From Hemibagrus wyckioides (Eukaryota; Chordata; Actinopteri; Siluriformes; Bagridae): a stretch of 64,000 bases of DNA. The notes beneath the pieces are model-generated. The model was given only the letters and a program-made list of their open reading frames with translations. It searched no databases and had not been told where the DNA came from. The translations under genes and the position numbers were made by a program. The stretch is taken from contig NC_080710.1 in the NCBI RefSeq assembly GCF_019097595.1, positions 15,618,280 through 15,682,279 of the forward strand, written 5' to 3'. Numbering within the stretch: position 1 is the first letter of the stretch; every line of letters starts with the position of its first letter. Shown piece after piece: positions 54,175 through 64,000 of the stretch.

Positions 54175-54535
54175 GTTCATGGCTGAAAGGAGTGGAATCT
54201 TATGATGTGTTTTGCTGTTGTAATTTATCCACCTCAAAGTTTGATGTGTTTTTCTGCACACCATGATTGTAAAGAGTGCTTATTTGTGTTATTATAGGCT
54301 TCCTGTCAGCTCAGACCAATCTGGTCATTCTCCTCTGTTCGCTATAGGTTTCAGCCTGCAGATCATCTGCACACAGTATTTTTTTTCTGTGTGCAACAAT
54401 CTGTGTTATCTCTAGAGATTTTGTCTGTGAAATTCCCAGGAGATCAGCAATTTCTGAAAAACTCAAACAGCCCACACCCATGCCACAGTTACATAGTTAC
54501 ACAGACTTTTTTCTGCAATTTGGTGTCTGATGCGA
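54175..54535 (-). mobile_element. Tc1-like transposon fragment
   Basis: On the minus strand it reads TTTCAGAAATTGCTGATCTC, CTAGAGATAACACAGATTGT and onward to the segment encoding the transposase linker near 54190. It is the same family as 5180-5440 and 61855-62430. Stops and deletions abolish the frame. Confidence 0.75.
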
Positions 54536-54560
54536 ATATTAACTGAAACTCTTGACATGT

Positions 54561-54960
54561 ACATCGATCAGTCATAACATGACCACCTGCCTATTGTGTT
54601 GGTCTCCCTTTTGCTGCCAGAACACAACAAACTGCAATGCACTGTGTATTCTGAAGGAATTTTTTTAGCAACAGTAGCTCGTCTGTTGAATCGGATCACA
54701 CGGGCCAGCCTTCGCTCCCTACGTGCATCAGCCATGAGCCTTGGCCACCAATGACCCTGTTCACCGGTTCGCCACTGTTCCTTCCTTGAACCACTTTTGA
54801 TAGATACTGACCACTGTAGACTGGGAACACCCCACAAGAGCTGCAGTTTTGGAGAAGCTCTGATCCATTTGTTTAGCCATCAGTTTGGTCCTAGTCAAAT
54901 TCGCTCAAATCCTTACGGTTGTCCATATTTCCTGCTTCTACCACATCAGCATTGAGGACA
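54561..54960 (-). mobile_element. Deleted Tc1 derivative, copy 5 (inverted)
   Basis: Same family as the copies at 12848, 34346 and 49622, but on the minus strand. It has the 3' end (ATGTTATGACTGATCGATGT), the shared internal jump and the DNA-binding part (RLARVIRFNRRATVAK). It ends at the start of the coding region near 54935. Confidence 0.8.
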
Positions 54961-54984
54961 CAGTGACAGTAAGTGTATTCAGTA

Positions 54985-55115
54985 TATATAATACACCTAT
55001 TAGCCATACCATTAAAAGGACTAAGAGGTGAATAACATTGATTATCTTGTTGATGTGTAGGATGTATTACTGTAGGCAGCAAGTAAACAGTCAGTTAAAA
55101 TTTGATGTGTTGTAT
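54985..55115 (+). mobile_element. 5' end of a further copy of the same Tc1 family
   Basis: TAGCCATACCATTAAAAGGA, ACTAAGAGGTGAATAACATT and TAGGCAGCAAGTAAACAGTC are a plus-strand leader of the same element. It therefore stands head to head with the minus-strand copy at 54561-54960. Confidence 0.6.
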
Positions 55116-55119
55116 AGTT

Positions 55120-55460
55120 TATATATAAATAATGTACAGTGAACAGTGTAATAATAATACTAAAACAACAACAATAATAATAATAGTAATGATAACAATA
55201 ATAATAATAATATATGGATTAATCATATATGCTGTGTAATTATACTTTATCTGGATCATTATGCAACAATAGTAGAATTATTGCATGTCCATGTTAGATT
55301 TTCTATACTGACTATTGCACAAGTAAGTCTAATAGATATTTTAGCTCTTTAGGTAAAACCCAGAAAGCAGCAGTGAGATAATATGTTTACCAAGCTTATC
55401 TGACTGCCTTCAGTTTGTGTGCACTTCTTTTCTTTGAATTGCCCCCAATCCATTGAATGA

Positions 55461-55503
<43 letters not shown>

Positions 55504-56370
55504 TGTGTGATTTCCCTTTAATGAAACAAACTGGAATGGTCACATATTTTAATTTCATCAGGTCTGGGCAGAACCAAAAATAATTTCTTCTGTCTTAATC
55601 CAAAGCAAATGTGGATTTGGCTTTGGAATTAATTGTATTATCTCTCTATATCACATTTATTAGATTCATAGGCTAGTGAAAAAGGTTAAAATGTGAATGA
55701 TAAATGACAACTGTTGTATTAATGCATTAATAACAGTGCTGGAGGTCTGATTAGAAGGAAAAGTCTATCTTTATAAGCATGATGGAATTCCAAGGTTAGT
55801 GTGGCTATGGGACAGGAGTTTGCTTACTGAGTCATACACTGTGTTAATCTCCATCCTTTCAGTACATGTACATTGCAATGACAAATAACAGAAGACATCA
55901 AATATACAACTGGGTGAACATTTGGAATACTGTTTACAGATGATGTATTTCGCACCATTTCGTTATAACCTAATGCAAGAAAAGATTTGTGAAGAGGTCT
56001 GTATGGAATGTGCACCTTCCCTTTAAACAAGCTCGTAAGTGTTCTCAGTTATTTATTTCTATAAATAAATGTAAATAGACATAAGAATATATGGAAATAT
56101 ACCAAACCCCTGCCTTTCGCCCAATGTATGCTGGGATAGGCTTCAGCAGATCCCCATGACCCTAATTAGGAATAAAGCGGGTATAGAAAAGGGATGGATG
56201 GATGGAAATATACCAAACCAAATCCTGTCTAAAATTCATCAGCTGAGAGTTTGGGTGTAAATTCACTGCACTCGTGACTAAAACCTCATGTTTTTTTCCC
56301 CCATTAGTGACCATATATTACAATATATCATTACATATATTTTTTTTTTCTAGAAAATATACTTTTATTG
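55120..56370. other. AT-rich intergenic region with microsatellites
   Basis: Contains AAT-type repeats at 55160-55212, and a (CT)n(GT)n compound repeat at about 55461-55509. A SINE-like tail at about 56105-56210 contains CAATGTATGCTGGGATAGGC and GGATGGATGG. No gene was recognised. Confidence 0.6.
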
Positions 56371-56374
56371 TTTT

Positions 56375-56590
56375 ATTTGAGGGGTTGTATATTACCATAC
56401 AACTAACACCTTCTCACCAAAACCGTATTGAATTAAAGTCTTTTACCTTTTTGTCTTGTATAGCTTTATTTAATCTTTTATTTTTCCATGTTCAGAACAT
56501 AACAATGGACAATGTATACACAAGAAAAAGTTCAGTAAAATAATTATTTTTTGAAAAACATTTTATTTAAGTACTTTTTTTTAAGTCGTA
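56375..56590 (-). repeat. Left arm of a diverged 200-bp inverted repeat
   Basis: Its reverse complement contains CTTGTGTATACATTGTCCAT, TGTTATGTTCTGAACATG, TAAAGCTATACAAGACAAAA and GGTTTTGGTGAGAAGGTG. These match, with scattered differences, the plus strand of 58105-58315. Confidence 0.85.
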
Positions 56591-56599
56591 AATGTCTGC

Positions 56600-58040
56600 A
56601 TATTAGTTTGGTAAAACGTTTATTTACCATTTATTTACCTTTTATAATACTTTTTGTAAAGTAGTTTAAAGATGAACAGATACAGCTGGAAGAAAAGAGT
56701 ATATGTATATAATTGTCTTTAGGACATTTAGTAATGCGACAGTACATCAGCACATCCAGGTCAATACTTTCTTGCTAGCACTAATCTAATATTTGTGATA
56801 GTACCGTACCTTCAGGTACAAAACTTTGAAGATGACAAAATGTTAAGATGAGCAGAGTTGTGCCAGGCTCTATAGGAATATGTCTGATATTTAGTTGATG
56901 TGATATGAGGAAAACAACCGAATATCAAACATATCACATAGCCCCAGGCCTGCTGCTGATGAGCCAGGTACCTGCAAACAAAACATGGCGCTTCAAAAGG
57001 ATGTGATGGAATCACTGTTTACTGAGAATATAGGGAGATAATTAAGGGGATAAACAAGAAAAAAAAGACTAGAGGATGGGTAAAATCAGATAAGAGAAAT
57101 ACACAAAGAACAAGAATAATCCCTTATGTACACTACGTACACAATACAACAATAAAACCACTGTTAAAGCCCAATATACATCACACCAATTAGAGCAAAA
57201 TGCTAGCAACAACAGCAGAAGTCAAAACATTACACAAATCATCATGTATGTGATACAGTGTCAGTAAACACAATCATTAATCACACAGTTACAAAACTTA
57301 CCATGCGGTGAAGAAGCCTTGTCTACATCCTTATTAGCACTAAAGCAACTGCGTAACACACACATACATAAATGAAACATCTAATCCATATAATGTGGTG
57401 TGTAGTGCATAAGAAAATCTATGTGAGTGTGTGAATAGTATCACTCTGATGGGCATATATATATATGTGTGTGTGTGTGTGTCCCTGGCAGAGGTTTTGC
57501 AGACCACACATACATGGGTTAATTAGTAGCATATTGATTAGCGTGCCTGCGGCTCTTCCTCCTGCATTAGGCTGATCAATAAATGTGATTTCACACACAT
57601 GCACAGGAAGAGGGCGAACAGTCATGTCAGTCACTCCAGGCACAAAATTCCCTTATCAATATCACAATGATCAGATCCATTCCACACCGCTGTCCCAATG
57701 AGCATTACATCCATTACAACTGCCAAACTGACTGTTGATGAAATTTTTTAACCAATCATTATTAGCACATATCACTGGACTACTAGACAACATCATTATG
57801 TTTTTTGGGAATTTAATTTTCAACAGAATAGATTCAATAGATTTTGCAGACATTGGGAAAAAATGATTTGTTTACTTGTTTGTTTATTGAGTTTGTGATT
57901 TCTGCTGAATTCATAAAATTCCTGGATTTCTGGATTCTTTTCGTCACTTTTACTCTGTATACTTTTACTATCCACTGTATTCTTTTCAAAGAGTGATATG
58001 TATATAATATCATTTTTGCCATTTTTTGGATATTCTTCCC
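56600..58040. other. Non-coding DNA between the inverted repeat arms
   Basis: AT-rich. A short GT microsatellite lies at 57468-57482. No open frame here has a convincing protein match or splice context. Confidence 0.45.
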
Positions 58041-58041
58041 A

Positions 58042-58402
58042 AGAATTAACAAATGCTTAAACAATGCACCATTAATTAGTAATTACATTAAGTAATTAAT
58101 TAAAAATGTTTAAAAATACTTAAGTAAAAATTGTTCTTCAAAAAACGTATTTATTTTATTGAACAGTTTCTTGTGTATACATTGTGCATTGTTATGTTCT
58201 GAACATGAAAGAATAAAAGATCAAATAAAGCTATATGAGACAAAAAGTTTAATCCAACACAGTTTTGGTGAGAAGGTGAGAAGATCTTAGATGCATGGTA
58301 ACATACAACCCCATTAATTAGTAATTACACACACACGTGTGTGAGTGTGTGTGTGTATTGGCTATTAATTAATGGTGCAATGTTTAAGCATTTGTTAATA
58401 TA
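58042..58402 (+). mobile_element. Small TIR element carrying the right inverted-repeat copy
   Basis: The ends are inverted copies of each other: TTAACAAATGCTTAAACAAT followed by GCACCATTAATTA near 58044, and TAATTAATGGTGCAATGTTT followed by AAGCATTTGTTAA ending near 58400. Between them lies the copy of the 56375-56590 sequence and a short ACACAC/GTGTGT hairpin at 58326-58360. At about 360 bp with no frame, it looks like a MITE. Confidence 0.65.
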
Positions 58403-58409
58403 TAGTTTA

Positions 58410-61195
58410 TAGTTTAAAAATACATTATTTCGGTCCAATAAGACAGGGCACATCATTTCTTTCTTTCTCTATGTGAGCTTCCTCTCTTGACTTTATGGAG
58501 AAATGAACAATTTCCATTTTGTGACTCTCCCTGTTATTGTTGTTCCTTTTATTTATACAATTCTTTTTATGTTAATTGTTTCATTATTCATCTTCCTTAT
58601 TTTATTTCCTATTATTTTTGCTTCGCTTATAATTCGACCAAAAGGTCATGAACGAATAAAGTCCTAAAACAAGCAGGTTTATCGCCAGCGGGCCTGATAC
58701 CAAATAAAATACTTGATTTTATAGGATAGCTTCCTGTCCTGCCAAACTTGTGCCCTTAACCACATAAAGAATGAACAAGAGACAGATTTTGTGCTCTATA
58801 CTTTCATTACAATGCAATTAAAATTCATTACAATAAAAAAACAGTAGTTAGTGAAGAATCATATTCATGTGAAAAACAAACTTCTCTGTCATTCATATTT
58901 TATTTCAGGTTCTGTTTACTAGGCTAAAATATATTAAATGTTTTATTATGTATTATGTGTCTGCTAAATTAATGTGCTAATTATTGTACTGTAAATACAA
59001 TCAGAATTAATGATCTGTATGTGCTGCAAGGTCACACATCAAAGTGAATCTCAGGGAAAATTGCAGGTGTAAGTTTAGAGTTCTATCGGTTTCTTCCTCC
59101 TCCCTCTGCTGTGGTTATTGTCCAGAGTCCTGCTGAACAGAGTGACCTTCTGAGTGAGCTGAGGCAGAAGAGGGTGCCACTAATTGCACGGCTTAATTGT
59201 GAGCCTGGGGGCAGCATTGTCATTGGTGGAGTGGGACAGGAATATAGGGAGTGCAAACACATGCTCACTCAATAAAGTTCACATGTTCAGACAAAATCAA
59301 CTTTCATTTCAGCTTTCTGTCATTATACCTCGAGCGAGAATGACACAGTAAACATCCACACAGACTGTGATGCTTCAGATGTAATAAACAGACCTCAGAG
59401 ATTGTTAAAAGCTTAGAAGAAAACAAAAAGCTTGTTCTTTAGTAATATGACCCATATGTGTTTATAATTTGATTCACTTACTGACCACTAATTATAAATA
59501 AAACACTCTTATTTAGCTATTTGACTGATTCAGTGTTTAAAACAAAGGCATGCACAGATGTGTAACACAATTAATACAGATAATTCTAAAAGAAATATGA
59601 GATTTGATTAGATTTTTTTTAACAAACTGTGCATTGAAATGTATGTCACAGTGGTGGTGCACCTATTAATAGGTTCTAGTAAAAGTAAATATAATGCAAA
59701 CCATTAAATCCTCTATTTATGGTGCATAATTGCTCCTTAAGAACCTTGTTGTATTTTTAAGTGTACATTTTCATTGTTTGTGCCTTATGACAGGATAAAT
59801 TTGAGACAGGAATGAACTCCACAAGTAACATTTTTTGAAAGTTACCTTGAAAAGAGATGGAGATACAGATTGGTCTCTGATTGGTTTATGTCACTATGGC
59901 AAGGAACACACTGAGGTAATCGGCTGAGGATGATGAGGAGTGACAGTGAGAAGGTCAGAGCATTTTGTTTGGTCGATATAAACTAGTACAAATGTATGAG
60001 AGTGTATCCTGGAGCCTGAAGTCAAAACACAACACAGACACACATACTGTACAGTGAAGCAAGGTAACTAAGATCAGATCACGATAGCACAAAGAAACAA
60101 AAGGATATGTGTAGATAAGTAAATATGAATGCACACACACCAAATTTACAGAATGTATTAGTAATGCAACACAGGTACTCTTATTCTAGCTTCATAGTGT
60201 TATCAACACACACACAACTCCCATAAAGGCAAACACTAAACGGCCATTATTAAATAGTTAGAGTGACACAGAAACAAACAGACAAGTACATGTCTTACCA
60301 TACTCCTTTTTATTCACTTACCCTTATATAAATTGCTTAAATAAATTGATTTACATTCAGTACCAGGACTGAAAACAGATAATACACAATTTGTGCATGC
60401 CAACTTAAACCATTTGTTATCTTACCTTAAAAAATTGTTGATTTTGTTTTTTAATGAAGGCTAAAAGGCCTGAAAACTAATTTGTTGTTATGCACATTGC
60501 TTTCATTTTTTTTAAGAAAACATGTGAAAACAGGTACAACATGGACATTACTAAGAAGGTACAGTTTGATTTTGCTTATTAAATTTAGTTCCTTGTAACA
60601 GTTTCATTTCATTTACTGATATTCTTCTAAATATACTTGATTTACTTCATGAAAGGGATGAGAGGAAGGAACGATTTACAAAAAGCAATAAGCCACAGAC
60701 TTATTGGGAAACATGTTTTACAAACCTAATGCACTTTTAGAAAATCCTTAACCACATTTTGACAGCCTCAGTGCATTCCTAAAGATTTATAAGAATGTAC
60801 AAGCCTGTTTGAAGGCTGCCATTGACTCAGCTGGTCAGATATCTAGGAAAAATTCATTCCACTGAGAGTCTTGATGAATCTTGATGCATGCCTTCCTCCT
60901 AACCTGAGAGATGGTTGGACCAAACTCCTATGAACTTTTAGTAAAAAATCATAAGATGTATAACAGTATAAACATTCCTGTATATGGAAAAACATCCAGT
61001 CAGAAACATAGCCTGAAAACAAAACACAAGAACAATAGAAGACATATCAAGACATTGATTTTGACCTAAAAGATTGAAAGAAATCTATGGAGTGTAACTT
61101 GTATTTGTATATGCACATATTGTAGGTCTGCAATTGTATGAGTGCATTTTCCTTAATATAAATATTCCTTGATATAAATAATAAAGCTTTGAGTT
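58410..61195. other. Intergenic region, no gene recognised
   Basis: AT-rich, with short unsupported frames. The segment 59080-59240 is GC-richer and looks less repetitive than its surroundings, and could be regulatory, but nothing in it is diagnostic. Confidence 0.4.
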
Positions 61196-61202
61196 TTCAC
61201 TT

Positions 61203-61208
61203 TTTATT
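61203..61208 (-). promoter_or_regulatory. Polyadenylation signal of the right-edge gene
   Basis: AATAAA on the minus strand 75 bp past the stop codon at 61281, supporting that exon as the true 3' end. Confidence 0.55.
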
Positions 61209-61280
61209 TCGATGACTTAGTCCATGTTATCTTCTCTGCCCTCAAAGCTTTAACCTTGGAGCTCCTGCCTTGGCCTCTTA

Positions 61281-63602
61281 TTAGGCTGCTTTAGCAGCTC
61301 CGGGATTTGGCTCGGCTTGTAGAACAGGTACAATACCACAGAGTTTCCTGTTAGAGAAAAAAAGCACAAATTAAGCAGCTTTTCCCAGGCAAGTTTATTT
61401 TAAATATCATACTACATTCATGAAGCTATTAGAAAACACTTATAGGCATTAAGATAGACACTTACAGACATTAAGACTCATTGTAAAGAGATGACATGGG
61501 CTGCCTGCAGATGGTAGTGCAGCAGCACAAGTAATACAGGAAAATGAAGTCCGTACAGCATATGGCATTTTATTTCTTTACTATTCTATTTTTATCTCAT
61601 TTTATTATACATTTAAATTCTACTTAGACACTTTTTTTTATATATCTTGATGTTTCATACATGGACATGGCCGGCTGTAAATGGTCGTAAAATGCATTTT
61701 ACTACATGTGTATGATTGTGTACAGTATGTGACAAATACAATTTGAATTTGTCTCCTGGCTTTTCTGATCTCCTGGCTTTTTCTGTTTGACAGCCATTTC
61801 AAGTCTACCAAGTTTACCCAGCACTGTGATGTCTACAAGAATGCATATACACTCACATAGCACTTTATTAGGACCACCTGCACATGTACGCATTCATGCA
61901 ATGATCTAATTAGAAAATCATGTGGCAGTAGTGTAATACATAAAGTCATAGAGGCCAGCAGCTTCAGGTAATGTTCACATCAACCATTAGAATGAGAATA
62001 AAGTGGTCTCAGTGATTTTGCCGTGGCATGACAAGCTGATTTATTTCTGTAACTGCTGATCTCTCGGAAATGTTCACTCTCAACAGTCAGAATTGATTCA
62101 AAATGGTGCAATAAAGAAAAAAAACCATCCAGGATGGCCAACAGCAGCAGAAAACCATTTAGAGTTCCACTTCTGTCAGCCAACAACAAAAATCTGAGGC
62201 TTCAGTGGGCACAGGCTCAACAAACCTGGACAGTTGAAGACTGGAAAAATGTAGCCTGGTCTGATTAATCTTAATTTTTGCTGAGTTACAAAGATGATAG
62301 AGTCTGAACTTGACACAAACAGCATGAATCCATGGACCAAACCTGCATGGTGTCTGGCTGATAGAGATGATATAGTGGTGTGGGGAACATTTTCTTGGCA
62401 CACTTTAGGCTCGTTAATACCAATCAATTACCGCTTAAATCTCAGGTCAGGCCATTAGAGCCAGTGCTCCAACCTCTCTCTGGAACAGTTAATATTCCTC
62501 ACATGCTTCAAACAGGACACTACCTAGAACCTGGACATTTTCTAGCCTCACCTACTCAACACACACTGCCTCCACCAGACATTTTTGGCATAGCAAATAT
62601 TTGCACTATATATTGCACTTTTATTGCACACATCAACACATCTGCTCTTTATACACAATATTTACACTGTTCTACCACTGATCTGCATTTATATAAACAT
62701 TTTCATACACTGCCTCATTTCACTAAATAGGCAAATAGGTAATAGCAGCCTTTCGTTGAATATCCCTTTGTGGATAAGATAAGGCATCCCTGACTTGAAC
62801 GTTTCGTGGAATCAAATTGAAAAATCAAAAAAACAAAACAAAAGATAACAAAGAAAGAAAAAAACAAACAAGCAGTTACCCTGATCCAGAGTGATGGGCG
62901 CATCAGGGTATAAAGAGAGGTGGATGAAGTGATACACCCATCATGCCTAGTGCCTACCGTACAAGCCTGTGGGGGCAGTGTTAAAATATGGGGTTGCTAC
63001 AGTTGGTCTGTTCTAGGTTCAGCAACATTATATGCCCAAATGAGGTCAGATGACTTATAGAACATTCTGAAAGACCAAGTTTGTCCACCAATGGACATTT
63101 TTTCCCATGATGGCATGGGCATATTCCAGGATGACAATGTCAGGATTCATTGAGTTCAAATTGTAAAAGAGTGATTCAAGGAGCATCATACATGGATTGG
63201 AGTCCAGACCTTAAAAAAATAGCGACTATGCAAGCCAATCAATCAACCAGCGTAACTAATAACAGATATAAAATTACTACAGATGAGTTTATCATGCAGC
63301 CTGTACTTTTAATTAGACTTATCAGGAGACATCTGAAATGTGCTTCAAGAAACAGACACCCTAAGCTACAAATAAGACAATGAATGTTAGTATAAAAGGA
63401 CATTTTTGGGCAACTGTACCATCCTGTTCCCTTAACCAAACAAACCATAAACAGAACCAGTAAAGCCACTCAAGAAAATATACTTACATCCCCTCTACAG
63501 AGTTCTTGGTGATGTAGTCGCACACTTTGCTGCGTTTCTCAAGTTCTTTCTTGAGGTTGCTTATCTGCTCGGTCAAACTAGACTTTGACTTCTGAAACTC
63601 CG
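61281..63602 (-). CDS. Unrecognised coiled-coil protein, last two coding exons (partial)
   Basis: Exons 63488-63602 and 61281-61347 join in frame (GGGAT followed by GTAAGTA; CTAACAG acceptor) to give the last 60 residues of a protein whose earlier exons lie beyond the right edge. The first part is a strongly charged amphipathic helix (SLTEQISNLKKELEKRSKVC), probably a coiled coil. It is followed by DYITKNSVEGMKLCG and an Ala/Pro-rich end (PNPGAAKAA, then two stop codons). No transmembrane span or known motif is visible. I do not recognise the family. Strong splice sites, unbroken phase and a nearby polyadenylation signal make it a real gene end. Two Tc1 fragments sit in the intron. Confidence 0.65.
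61855..62430 (+). mobile_element. Tc1-like transposon fragment (internally deleted)
   Basis: Starts near CACTTTATTAGGACCACCTG and contains TTCTGTAACTGCTGATCTCT. After a deletion it continues with CAGTGGGCACAGGCTCAACA, TGGACAGTTGAAGACTGGAA, CAGCATGAATCCATGGACCA and TTCTTGGCACACTTTAGGCT. The order is that of a plus-strand Tc1 transposase gene of the family also seen at 5180 and 54175. It is interrupted and cannot code. Confidence 0.8.
62870..63230 (+). mobile_element. Tc1-like transposon fragment, second family
   Basis: GTGGGGGCAGTGTTAAAATATGG-type wording (near 62967), followed by GGTTCAGCAACATTATATGC, ACCAAGTTTGTCCACC and CATATTCCAGGATGACAATG, follows the DDE-domain order of another Tc1 transposase (the VWGCYSW, QDDNA and SPDL regions). 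Frames are broken. Confidence 0.65.
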
Positions 63603-64000
63603 CTGATGATGGAAGTCAATAAAGAGACAACAGAGTTCACCAAATAATCTATAATTCACTCAGCGGTAATCCCATAAAAACACTGCATTTTCCATTCACA
63701 CAATGTCATCTGACAATAAACCTTTGGGGTGCTTTAACCCAACATGGCCACAGGGAGTCAGTATTCAACTAGCCATAAAGTCTGGATTGTTACAGGTGTC
63801 AGGTTAATCCAGAATTATCAGTAATTAGAGTAATTTTTAATTTAGCTCTGTACTGATGTTGAGAAGTTTGACTAAACAGGTTTCATCTGTGAATAAATTT
63901 CTATGCTCTTTTTCTTTTCTGCACTTTCCCTGAATACCTAAGACTGGATTAAAAAGAAACTACTCTAGCAAAAATATGTCTAAATTAACTCAGTAAATAT
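63603..64000. other. Intron of the right-edge gene
   Basis: No exon or repeat recognised from the last exon acceptor to the window edge. Presumed intron, because the exon at 63488-63602 must have an upstream partner on the minus strand. Confidence 0.4.

Noticed and set aside
57419..57643. 74-aa minus-strand frame
   Set aside because: Ends in a GT microsatellite translated as THTH/IYIY. No homology recognised.
62380..62730. 116-aa plus-strand frame
   Set aside because: The left part is Tc1 remnant and the rest has no domain or splice context.

Overview
The window reads as nuclear DNA of a ray-finned (teleost) fish. The genes are vertebrate, intron-containing and closest in character to fish orthologues. 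Introns and intergenic DNA are AT-rich and full of Tc1/mariner fragments, short non-autonomous DNA elements, LINE tails and microsatellites. Several repeat types (the LINE tail near 32.9 kb and multiple Tc1 families) are ones I associate with catfishes and other otophysans, but that placement is tentative.

Layout. 0.3-1.6 kb: dead Tc1 transposon. 3.6-3.8 kb: first coding exon (CARD) of a caspase-2 gene on the minus strand, with no later exon recognised inside the window. 5.2-6.4 kb: Tc1 and LINE remnants. 6.6-12.2 kb: complete m6pr (cation-dependent mannose-6-phosphate receptor), minus strand, six coding exons, 266 aa. 14.7-28.2 kb: arhgef5-like RhoGEF, plus strand, 14 coding exons, 1,701 aa, with a 3.4-kb charged first coding exon followed by DH, PH and SH3 domains. 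29.5-34.9 kb: ccdc106, minus strand, seven coding exons, 380 aa. 36.4-36.7 kb: tmem238-like small membrane protein, plus strand, divergent from ccdc106. 38.3-50.7 kb: divergent JIP3/JIP4 (MAPK8IP3/SPAG9) family gene, minus strand, 27 coding exons, 976 aa. 52.2-53.8 kb: beta-microseminoprotein-like secreted protein, minus strand, three coding exons, 129 aa. 61.2-63.6 kb: last two coding exons of an unrecognised coiled-coil gene, minus strand, continuing past the right edge.

Exon models were built by hand from splice sites and reading phase. Every complete model closes in frame, which is the main support. Two introns need GC-AG splice sites. There is no operon-like logic; the genes are independent housekeeping or signalling genes. 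The pairings casp2/m6pr/arhgef5 and ccdc106/tmem238 partly match human 7q34-35 and 19q13.4 neighbourhoods (from memory), so the block looks like an ancestral or rearranged linkage group.

No prokaryotic-type system, CRISPR array or RNA gene was seen. The most interesting items are: the JIP-family paralogue that seems to lack the JNK-docking segment; two GC-AG introns; a 67-bp arhgef5 intron mostly made of a CA microsatellite; a family of identically deleted Tc1 derivatives that keep their DNA-binding domain; and a diverged inverted-repeat element pair at 56.4-58.4 kb.
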